Source: Streptomyces filamentosus (lineage in GTDB: Bacteria; Actinomycetota; Actinomycetes; Streptomycetales; Streptomycetaceae). Taken from it: a stretch of 64,000 nucleotides of DNA. Within the stretch, counting starts at the first letter, position 1. Every line of letters starts with the position of its first letter. Location: contig NZ_BNBE01000004.1 in NCBI RefSeq assembly GCF_014654895.1, positions 186,001 through 250,000 of the forward strand, read 5' to 3'. The notes below the pieces were generated by a model. It searched no databases. It saw nothing but the letters and a program-made list of their open reading frames with translations, and was not told the DNA's origin. Positions 41,417-47,927 of this stretch are shown here, in pieces. The position numbers were made by a program, and so were the translations under genes.

Positions 41417-42463
41417 GTGCCCTTCGCACCCCCCTTCCGTTCCGCCGTGCTGCTCGTGGCCGGTGCCGTTCTCGTGGCCGGCTGCGGCTCCGGCGGGGCA
41501 CCGGCCCCGTCCGGGGCGAAGGCGGAGGGGACGGCCGCCGGCCGTCCCGTGCGCCTCGACAACTGCGGGCAGCGCGTCGAGGTCGGCTCCCCGCCGCGCC
41601 GGGCCGTCGCCCTCGACCAGGGTTCGGCCGAGATCCTGCTCTCGCTCGGCCTGGCCGACCGCATGGCCGGCACCGCCACCTGGACCGACCCCGTCCTCGA
41701 GGGCCTGGAGAAGGCGAACGCGAAGGTCCCCCGGCTCGCGGACCGCTATCCGTCGTTCGAGAAGGTCCTCGGCGCCGAGCCCGACTTCGTCAGCGCCTCC
41801 TTCCTCTACACCCTGGGCAAGGGCGGCGTGGCGCCCCGCGAGCGGTTCGAGGAGCTCGGCGTGCCCACGTACCTCTCCCCCTCCGACTGCGTCGGCAAGG
41901 ACAACAGCGGCGACGGCGACGGCGTGCGGACCGAGCCGCTGACCATGGACGCCGTGTACGGCGAGGTCCGCGACCTGGCCCGGATCTTCGGCGTGCCGGA
42001 GCGCGGGGAGAAGCTCGTCGGCGAACTCCGCGCCCGGGTGGAGAAGGCCAGGACCGGCGCCGACTTCGGCGGCGCGTCCGTCCTGTACTGGTTCTCCGAC
42101 TCCCGGGGGCCGTACATGGCCGGGTGCTGCGGCGCGCCGGGGATCGTCAGCGACGCGCTCGGCGTGAAGAACGTCTTCGACGACACGAAGGAGGAGTGGC
42201 CGCAGATCAACTGGGAGACCGTCGTCGACCGCGATCCCGACGTGCTGGTGATCGCCGACCTGACCCGCAGGGCCCAGTCGGCGGAGAGCGCCGCGAAGAA
42301 GATCGAGTTCCTGGAGTCCCATCCCGTCACCCGGAACATGACGGCGGTGCGGAAGAAGCGGTACGTGCTGCTCAGCGGCCAGGCCATGAACCCCACGATC
42401 CGCACCGTGGAGGGCGTCGAGAAGGTGGCCGCCGCCCTGCGGGCGTACGGACTCGCGAAGTGA
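41417..42463 (+). CDS. Cobalamin-type ABC transporter substrate-binding lipoprotein (BtuF-like)
   Basis: A 348-residue lipoprotein with lipobox 'LVAGC' near residue 20 and a FecB/BtuF two-lobe domain: 'RRAVALDQGSAEILLSLGLA', 'EPDFVSASFLYTLG' and 'INWETVVDRDPDVLVIADL'. The GTG has AGAGGA upstream. A cobalamin riboswitch precedes it, so the substrate is likely a corrinoid and not a ferric siderophore, although the family serves both. The stop overlaps the permease start (GTGA). Confidence 0.88.
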   Translation: MPFAPPFRSAVLLVAGAVLVAGCGSGGAPAPSGAKAEGTAAGRPVRLDNCGQRVEVGSPPRRAVALDQGSAEILLSLGLADRMAGTATWTDPVLEGLEKANAKVPRLADRYPSFEKVLGAEPDFVSASFLYTLGKGGVAPRERFEELGVPTYLSPSDCVGKDNSGDGDGVRTEPLTMDAVYGEVRDLARIFGVPERGEKLVGELRARVEKARTGADFGGASVLYWFSDSRGPYMAGCCGAPGIVSDALGVKNVFDDTKEEWPQINWETVVDRDPDVLVIADLTRRAQSAESAAKKIEFLESHPVTRNMTAVRKKRYVLLSGQAMNPTIRTVEGVEKVAAALRAYGLAK

Positions 42464-43587
42464 CGGAGACCGGGACGGCCGACAGGACGGCCGACGAGAC
42501 CATCGCCGGGGCGGAGGGGGCGGCCGGGGACGGCGCGGGGCGGAAGCGTCCCGCGCGGCCCGTGCGCCTCTCCGCGCGGGCGCTTCCGCCGGTCGCCGGG
42601 GCGGCGGGCGCCGTCTTGCTGTGCGTCTCCGTCGCCCTCGCCCTCACCCTCGGTCCGGCGGACATCCGCGTGGCGGACGCCTGGTCCGTCGTCGTCTCCC
42701 GTCTCGGCGGGGCGCCGTCCGGTCTGAGCGCGCTCCGCGAGGGCATCGTCTGGGACCTGCGGCTGCCCCGCACCCTCCTGGCGGCGGTGTGCGGGGCCGG
42801 GCTCGCGGTCTGCGGCGCGGTGATGCAGTCGCTGCTGCGCAATCCGCTCGCCGACCCCTTCGTCCTCGGCGTGTCGTCGGGCGCGTCGACCGGGGCGGTC
42901 GTGGTCGTCGTCCTCGGCGCGGGCGGCGGCCTGGTGTCGGTCACCGGCGGCGCCTTCCTGGGCGCGGTCTGCTCCTTCGCCCTGGTCCTGCTGCTGAGCC
43001 ACACCCTGGGCGGTTCGACGGACCGGGTCGTCCTCGCGGGGGTCGCGGCGATGCAGCTCTTCTCCGCGCTGACCTCCTTCGTGGTGATGACGGCCGCCGA
43101 CGCGGAGACCACGCGGGGCGTCCTCTTCTGGCTGCTCGGTTCGCTGAGCGGCGCGGACTGGACCGACGCGGGGGTGTGCGCGGCGGTGCTGGCCGGCGCG
43201 CTGCTGGTGTGCGGCGGACACGCCCGTACGCTGGACGCCTTCGCGTTCGGCGAGGACGCGGCGGCGACGCTCGGCGTGTCCGTGGCGCGGACCCGGCTGG
43301 TCCTCCTGACGGTCACCGCCCTGCTGACGGCCGTCCTGGTGTCCTCGGCGGGGGCGATCGGCTTCGTCGGCCTGGTCCTGCCGCACGCGGTCCGCGCCCT
43401 CGCCGGCCCCGGGCACGCCCGGCTGCTGCCGCTGGCGGCGCTGGCCGGGGCGGTGTTCCTGGTGTGGGCGGACACCCTCGCCCGCACGGTCCTCGATCCG
43501 CAGGAGGTGCCGGTCGGCGTGGTGACCTCGCTCATCGGCGTCCCCGCGTTCGTCCTCGTCCTGTACCGCACCAGGAGCGGCCGATGA
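42460..43587 (+). CDS. FecCD/BtuC-family ABC permease
   Basis: A 375-residue permease with about ten membrane helices after a hydrophilic tail of about 45 residues. Signature blocks are 'LRLPRTLLAAVCGAGLAVCG', 'QSLLRNPLADPFVLGVSSGA' and 'AGAIGFVGLVLPHAVRALAG'. It forms the membrane channel of the cobalamin importer and overlaps its neighbours by GTGA and ATGA. Confidence 0.93.
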   Translation: MTETGTADRTADETIAGAEGAAGDGAGRKRPARPVRLSARALPPVAGAAGAVLLCVSVALALTLGPADIRVADAWSVVVSRLGGAPSGLSALREGIVWDLRLPRTLLAAVCGAGLAVCGAVMQSLLRNPLADPFVLGVSSGASTGAVVVVVLGAGGGLVSVTGGAFLGAVCSFALVLLLSHTLGGSTDRVVLAGVAAMQLFSALTSFVVMTAADAETTRGVLFWLLGSLSGADWTDAGVCAAVLAGALLVCGGHARTLDAFAFGEDAAATLGVSVARTRLVLLTVTALLTAVLVSSAGAIGFVGLVLPHAVRALAGPGHARLLPLAALAGAVFLVWADTLARTVLDPQEVPVGVVTSLIGVPAFVLVLYRTRSGR

Positions 43588-44414
43588 GCGGCACGTCCGC
43601 GTCCTCCACGGGCGGCGCCGGCACGGGGCTCCGCGCCGACCGCGTGTCCCGTACGGCGGGCGGCGCGCTGGTCCTGGACGGCGTGACCCTCGCGCCCCGG
43701 CCCGGCACGCTCACCGGTCTGCTGGGGCCGAACGGGTCGGGGAAGTCGACGCTGCTGCGGCTCCTGGCGGGCGTCCTCGCGCCGGACGCCGGCGTCGTGA
43801 CCCTGGACGGCGATCCGCTCGGCTCCGTCCCGCGCCGCGCGCTCGCCCGGCGCGTCGCCGTCGTGGAGCAACACGCCGACACGCAGGTCGACCTGACGGT
43901 GGCGGACGCCGTACGCCTCGGCCGGATCCCGCACCGCAGGGCGTGGTCGCCCGCGACGGCCGCCGACGAGGAGGCCGTGCGGTCCGCGCTCGCCCGCACC
44001 GGGCTCTCCGGCCTCGCCCACCGCACCTGGCGGACCCTCTCCGGCGGTGAGCGCCAGCGCGTCCAGATCGCCCGCGCCCTCGCCCAGGAACCGCGCGAGC
44101 TCCTGCTCGACGAGCCGACGAACCACCTCGACATCCAGCACCAGCTCGACCTGCTGGCCCTGGTGTCGGGGCTGCGCCTCACCTGCGTGGTGGCGCTGCA
44201 CGACCTGAACCTCGCCGCGATGCACTGCGACCACCTGGTGGTGCTGCGGGAGGGCCGCGTGGTGGCGGCGGGCCCGGTACGGGACGTCCTCACCGAGCGG
44301 CTCGTCGCGGACGTCTACGGCGTCCGCGCCACCGTCACCCGTCCCGGCCCCGACGGCCGCCCCCACGTCCGTTTCCTCGGCACGGCGCGCGGGGAGGCGG
44401 CGCCCGCCGAGTGA
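43584..44414 (+). CDS. ABC transporter ATP-binding protein (BtuD/FecE-like)
   Basis: A 276-residue ATPase with Walker A 'GPNGSGKSTLLRLLAG', Q-loop 'VAVVEQHADTQVDLTVADAV', signature 'LSGGERQRVQIARALA', Walker B 'LLLDEPTNHLDIQHQ' and switch 'VVALHDLNLAAMHCD', all in the iron-complex/B12 subfamily style. The 3' end has been partly duplicated: CCCGCCGAGTGAGGGCG at 44403-44419 recurs with one change at 44441-44457. Confidence 0.95.
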   Translation: MSGTSASSTGGAGTGLRADRVSRTAGGALVLDGVTLAPRPGTLTGLLGPNGSGKSTLLRLLAGVLAPDAGVVTLDGDPLGSVPRRALARRVAVVEQHADTQVDLTVADAVRLGRIPHRRAWSPATAADEEAVRSALARTGLSGLAHRTWRTLSGGERQRVQIARALAQEPRELLLDEPTNHLDIQHQLDLLALVSGLRLTCVVALHDLNLAAMHCDHLVVLREGRVVAAGPVRDVLTERLVADVYGVRATVTRPGPDGRPHVRFLGTARGEAAPAE

Positions 44415-44600
44415 GGGCGTGCCGCCCGGGCGAGGGCGTGCCCGCCGAGTCAGGGCGCGTCCGTAGGGCAGGGGCACCGTGTCGCTATCGTCCTGTCACG
44501 ACCGCCGCCGGAGGGAGAGCTCCCGGGTGGGGGGAAGGCGGTGAAGCGCCCCCTCCCGCCGCTCCCCCGCCGGCACCCCCGTCCACCTCCTGGAGACCGC

Positions 44601-45296
44601 GTGCCCCGCCCGTACGTCCTGCTGTCCGCGGCCGTGTCGCTCGACGGCCACCTCGACACCCGCCCCGGCGAGGACCGCCTCCTGCTGTCCAACGCGGAGG
44701 ACTTCGACCGCGTCGACGCCGAACGCGCCGCCTCCGACGCCGTCCTCGTCGGCGCCGGGACGCTCCGCGCCGACGATCCCCGGCTCCTGGTCGGCTCACC
44801 GGAGCGCAGGGCGGCGCGGGTCGCGGCCGGAAAGCCGGAGTACCCGCTGAAGGTCACCCTCACCCGCACCGGCGACCTCGACCCCGGCTGGAGGTTCTGG
44901 CACCACGGCGGGGGAAAACTCGTCCTGGCCGACGGCGACGCGGCCGCCGCGCGGGCCCGCGCCCGCCTCGGCAGCCTCGCCACCGTGGAGACCCTCCCCG
45001 CCGGGCCCCCGTGGCCGGCCGCGCTCGACCTCCTCGGCGCCCACGGCGTCGAGCGGCTCATGGTCGAAGGCGGCGGCACGGTCCACACCCAGCTCCTGGC
45101 GGCGGGCCTCGCCGACGAGCTCCAGCTCGTCGTCGCCCCGCTCCTCGTCGGCCAGCCCGACGCCGTGCGCATGCTCGGCCCCGCCGACTACCCCGGTGGA
45201 CCCGCCGCCCGCCTGCGCCTCCTGGAGGTCCGGCGGATCGGTGACGTGGTACTCCTGAGGTACGCCCCCAAGGACACCGCGACGGAGCCCCGATGA
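44601..45296 (+). CDS. RibD C-terminal-type pyrimidine reductase
   Basis: A 231-residue DHFR-like reductase: 'YVLLSAAVSLDGHLDTRPGE', 'SDAVLVGAGTLRADDPRLLV' and 'GVERLMVEGGGTVHTQLLAA' are the blocks of the RibD reductase domain, which reduces the ribosylamino-pyrimidine of riboflavin synthesis. GTG 44601 with TGGAG upstream gives the normal start. Its ATGA overlap with a deaminase gene shows that the two halves of RibD are separate proteins here. The 190 bases upstream hold no recognisable FMN riboswitch. Confidence 0.87.
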   Translation: MPRPYVLLSAAVSLDGHLDTRPGEDRLLLSNAEDFDRVDAERAASDAVLVGAGTLRADDPRLLVGSPERRAARVAAGKPEYPLKVTLTRTGDLDPGWRFWHHGGGKLVLADGDAAAARARARLGSLATVETLPAGPPWPAALDLLGAHGVERLMVEGGGTVHTQLLAAGLADELQLVVAPLLVGQPDAVRMLGPADYPGGPAARLRLLEVRRIGDVVLLRYAPKDTATEPR

Positions 45297-45799
45297 GCAC
45301 CACCCCTTCCCCTTCCCCCGCGTCCACCGCCCCCGGCACCGGCCGCGAGCCCAACGCCGCGGACCGCGACTGGCTCGCCCTCGCCTGCGAACTGGCGGCC
45401 CTCTGCCCGCCCTCGGCGACCGCCTTCAGCGTGGGCGCGGTCGTCGTCGCCGCCGACGGCACCGAACTCGCCCGCGGCTACTCCCGCGAGAACGACCCCC
45501 ACGACCACGCCGAGGAGGGCGCCCTCGCCAAAGTCCCCGCCGGCGACCCCCGCCTCGCCACCGCCACGATCTACAGCTCCCTGGAGCCCTGCGCCAGACG
45601 GGCCTCCCGCCCCCGTCCCTGCGCCCGGCTCATCGAGTCCGCCGGTCTCCGCCGCGTCGTCACCGCCTGGACCGAACCCGACACCTTCGTCCCCGACGCC
45701 GACGGCACCGGCCTCCTGGAAGCCGCCGGCATCCCGGTCCTCACCCTCCCCGACTACACGGCCGCCGCCCAGGCCCCCAACCGGCACCTGCTCGGATAG
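45293..45799 (+). CDS. RibD N-terminal-type cytidine/pyrimidine deaminase
   Basis: A 168-residue zinc deaminase. The zinc site is His-Ala-Glu in 'DPHDHAEEGALAKV' and the two Cys of 'SLEPCARRASRPRPCARLI', whose long Cys-Cys spacing matches RibD deaminases and not simple cytidine deaminases. It is coupled to the reductase gene upstream, in reverse of the fused order. Together they could do both RibD steps, or act on a related pyrimidine in another pathway. Confidence 0.85.
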   Translation: MSTTPSPSPASTAPGTGREPNAADRDWLALACELAALCPPSATAFSVGAVVVAADGTELARGYSRENDPHDHAEEGALAKVPAGDPRLATATIYSSLEPCARRASRPRPCARLIESAGLRRVVTAWTEPDTFVPDADGTGLLEAAGIPVLTLPDYTAAAQAPNRHLLG

Positions 45800-45832
45800 G
45801 CAGTCCCGCCCCCGTCCGGCGGTGGGCGCGCG

Positions 45833-46378
45833 TCAGGTGAGGGTCGGTACGGGGCCGCAGAGTTCGTTGCCCGGTTCGGCCGGGTCGTCGCTGATCCAGA
45901 ACTGGATCCACAGGTCGGTGAACTCGGGGCGGCCGAGGTAGCCGTCCCCGTCCTGGTCGAGGCGGTCGAAGACGTCGGCGACGTCGACGTGTTCGCCGTG
46001 CCAGACGTCGACCAGCCGGCGGTGCTCCTCGGGGGAGATGCGGCCGTCGCCGTTCTCGTCGACGGCGTCGAAGACGGTCTCGGCGGTGGCGGCGACGGCC
46101 TCCCGCATCGTGGGCAGCAGGTCCACCATGGCGAGGAGTTCGTCCAGGTCGACCCTGCCGTCGCCGTTGGTGTCCACGTGGGTGGCGAGGTGGTCCCACC
46201 AGCCCAGCATCACCGCCTCCACGCGCGCGGCCAGTTCGGAGCCCGGCCGGACGCGGGGCAGGCCCTTCCAGCGCTCCGCGAGGGCCTCGAAGTCGCGCCG
46301 GTCGAGGTAGCCGTTGTCGTCGGCGTCGAACGCGCGGAACATGTTGACGAGCTTGACGCGCTGGAACTCACTTGCCAC
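45833..46378 (-). CDS. EF-hand calcium-binding protein with four intact loops
   Basis: A 181-residue calerythrin-like protein. All four loops look functional: 'DADDNGYLDRRD' (18-29), 'DTNGDGRVDLDE' (69-80), 'DENGDGRISPEE' (107-118) and 'DQDGDGYLGRPE' (141-152). GTG 46378 has GGAAAGG upstream. It is a paralogue of the weaker four-loop protein at 24268-24810. Probably a cytoplasmic calcium buffer or sensor; no partner gene is evident. Confidence 0.93.
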   Translation of the reverse strand: MASEFQRVKLVNMFRAFDADDNGYLDRRDFEALAERWKGLPRVRPGSELAARVEAVMLGWWDHLATHVDTNGDGRVDLDELLAMVDLLPTMREAVAATAETVFDAVDENGDGRISPEEHRRLVDVWHGEHVDVADVFDRLDQDGDGYLGRPEFTDLWIQFWISDDPAEPGNELCGPVPTLT

Positions 46379-46495
46379 GGTCGGCCTTTCCGTCGGTTAC
46401 CGGGCGATCCTGCCCGCGCGCGACCGTGCCCCAACGGCGTGCGGGAGTGCGCGGGGAGCGCCCGCCGATGCTCGCGCGCCGCCTCCGTCCGCCCG

Positions 46496-46792
46496 TCACC
46501 GGGCGTGCGCGCCCGCGGAGTCGGGCTCCGACACCGTGAGCGTGTCCACCATGCGGTTCAGCTTGTTCCGGGCGCGTGCCGCGTGGGTCCGCGGCAGCCT
46601 GATCTCGGCGACGGCCCGCGCCGCGCTCGTACCGGTGCCGGTGCCGGTGCTCGTGACCGCGTAGGCCAGGGCCAGTACGGGGATGTGGGCGAGGGTCGCC
46701 GTGATGCGGGCCAGCGCGCCGGGGGTGTCCCTGAGCGCCACGACCATCGTGCACGTGTCGGCGGGGACGTGGGGGGCGGTGTCGTCCGTCAT
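46496..46792 (-). CDS. Stand-alone ACT-domain protein
   Basis: A 98-residue protein made almost only of one ACT domain: 'CTMVVALRDTPGALARITAT' holds the conserved Asp-x-Pro-Gly-x-L turn, followed by 'LAHIPVLALAYAVT'. ACT domains bind amino acids and regulate biosynthetic enzymes. A leader peptide with Leu-Ile-Ile codons and a terminator hairpin lie upstream on the same strand, so expression is probably controlled by branched-chain amino acid supply. Its enzyme partner is not encoded nearby. Confidence 0.85.
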   Translation of the reverse strand: MTDDTAPHVPADTCTMVVALRDTPGALARITATLAHIPVLALAYAVTSTGTGTGTSAARAVAEIRLPRTHAARARNKLNRMVDTLTVSEPDSAGAHAR

Positions 46793-46814
46793 GGGGGGTC
46801 CTGTCGGGGGCGGG

Positions 46815-46850
46815 GAAACAAAAAGACCCCTCGCGGATGCGAGAGGTCTG
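46815..46850 (-). terminator. Attenuator terminator ahead of the ACT-domain gene
   Basis: On the minus strand, AGACCTCTCGC ATCC GCGAGGGGTCT (mirrored at 46824-46849) followed by TTTTTGTTT, a textbook intrinsic terminator, rare in this kind of DNA. It stands between the leader peptide and the ACT gene. Confidence 0.88.
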
Positions 46851-46872
46851 CGTGCGGGCGGTGGGGCGGCGG

Positions 46873-46892
46873 CTGAGAGGGATCGCTCTCAG
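46873..46892 (-). promoter_or_regulatory. Attenuator pause/antiterminator hairpin
   Basis: Perfect 7-bp stem CTGAGAG / CTCTCAG with a 6-base loop that covers the leader stop codon. The GAGAG arm can alternatively pair with CTCTC in the 5' arm of the terminator, giving the switch expected for attenuation. Confidence 0.7.
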
Positions 46893-46942
46893 GTCGGCCT
46901 CGGTGCCGGCACGCGGGCGCTGATAATGAGACGCCGCTGCAT
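46889..46942 (-). CDS. Attenuator leader peptide (branched-chain-rich)
   Basis: A 17-residue reading frame, 'MQRRLIISARVPAPRPT', starting at ATG 46942 and ending inside the first hairpin. The consecutive Leu-Ile-Ile codons (CTC ATT ATC) would stall ribosomes when those charged tRNAs are scarce. The start has only a weak GGGA-type site. Small size makes coding proof impossible by eye; the case rests on the arrangement with the two hairpins. Confidence 0.65.
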   Translation of the reverse strand: MQRRLIISARVPAPRPT

Positions 46943-46952
46943 GCCCGGATCG

Positions 46953-46976
46953 TCCCACGGTGGGCTTCCCGTGGGA
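46953..46976. promoter_or_regulatory. Inverted repeat upstream of the attenuator leader
   Basis: TCCCACGG / CCGTGGGA, 8-base perfect arms around 8 bases, eleven bases upstream of the leader ATG. Could be an operator or part of the leader RNA fold. Confidence 0.5.
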
Positions 46977-47152
46977 AAGCCGTCTCATCTTTCGGACAGT
47001 GGACGGTGGGCGGTGAACGACGGGCGGCGGGCAGTGGGCGGCGGATGCCGGACGTCGGACGTCGGCGGGGCGCGGGCGTCCGGAGGGCGTTGTCAGTGGG
47101 GGCCGTTAGCTTCGGAGGTGTTGCGGAAGACCGTTGCTGACAGGGGGCATCG

Positions 47153-47830
47153 ATGACCGAGAACTGTGTGGACACCGCGCTGCGGGTGGTCCTGACGGAC
47201 GTCAACGCGGGAGTGGTCGAGGCGTGGCGGGCGGCCTTCGCCGACGTGCCGGGGATCGAGATCCGGCGGGGATCGATCCTCGACGAGGACGTGGACGCGT
47301 GGGTCACGCCGACGAACGCGGCGGGGCGGATGGACGGCGGGGTCGACGCCGTGATCAAGCGTCACCTGGGCGCGGGGATCCAGCTGCGGGTGCGGCGGGC
47401 GATCCGGGACAGGTTCGACGGGAGCATGCCGGTCGGCAGCGCGGTGTGCGTGCCGTCCGGGGCGACCGTCCCGAGGTTCGTCATCTCGACGCCGACGATG
47501 GTCACCTCCTCGCAGAACGTGAGCGAGACGCTCAACGTCGCCATGGCCTGCGCGGCCGCGTTCCAGGCGGTGCACCGGCAGAACCGGAAGGCGCCGGGCA
47601 GCGTCCGTTCGGTGGCCCTCGTCGGGATGGGCGCCCGTACCGGCGGGGTCCCGGCCCGGGTCTGCGCCAATCTGATGTGGACGGGATACACCCTCTTCCA
47701 CGACCACTGGTTCCAGGACGACGACGAACTGCGCGCGGTCATCACGGAGCAGCTCGCCGGCATCGAGCAGGCCCCGCCCACGGCGCGGGTGCGGATCACG
47801 CCGCCCAAAGGGCATTCCTTTCGCCGCTGA
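47153..47830 (+). CDS. Macro-domain protein (ADP-ribose binding/hydrolysis)
   Basis: A 225-residue protein with one macro domain. 'DAWVTPTNAAGRMDGGVDAV' (about 48-67) gives the conserved Asn55 and Gly-rich substrate loop, and 'VALVGMGARTGGVPARV' (155-171) the second phosphate-binding loop. Macro domains bind ADP-ribose and many remove it from proteins or DNA. It is followed 97 bases later by a gene with an ADP-ribosyltransferase domain, so it is a good candidate for the reversing or immunity partner. No signal peptide. The promoter region upstream is shared divergently with the ACT-gene leader. Confidence 0.88.
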   Translation: MTENCVDTALRVVLTDVNAGVVEAWRAAFADVPGIEIRRGSILDEDVDAWVTPTNAAGRMDGGVDAVIKRHLGAGIQLRVRRAIRDRFDGSMPVGSAVCVPSGATVPRFVISTPTMVTSSQNVSETLNVAMACAAAFQAVHRQNRKAPGSVRSVALVGMGARTGGVPARVCANLMWTGYTLFHDHWFQDDDELRAVITEQLAGIEQAPPTARVRITPPKGHSFRR

Positions 47831-47927
47831 CGCGACCCCTCCCGCCCTTTCCCCGGCGGCCGTCCAGGACTCCGGGGCCGCCACTCCCCCGCACCCCCAC
47901 GGTGCGACGACCGGAGGTTCTCCCGCC

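Noticed and set aside
44415..44600. Possible FMN riboswitch ahead of the RibD-like genes
   Set aside because: The hallmark blocks of the FMN aptamer are not present; only a small GGGAG/CTCCC hairpin is seen.
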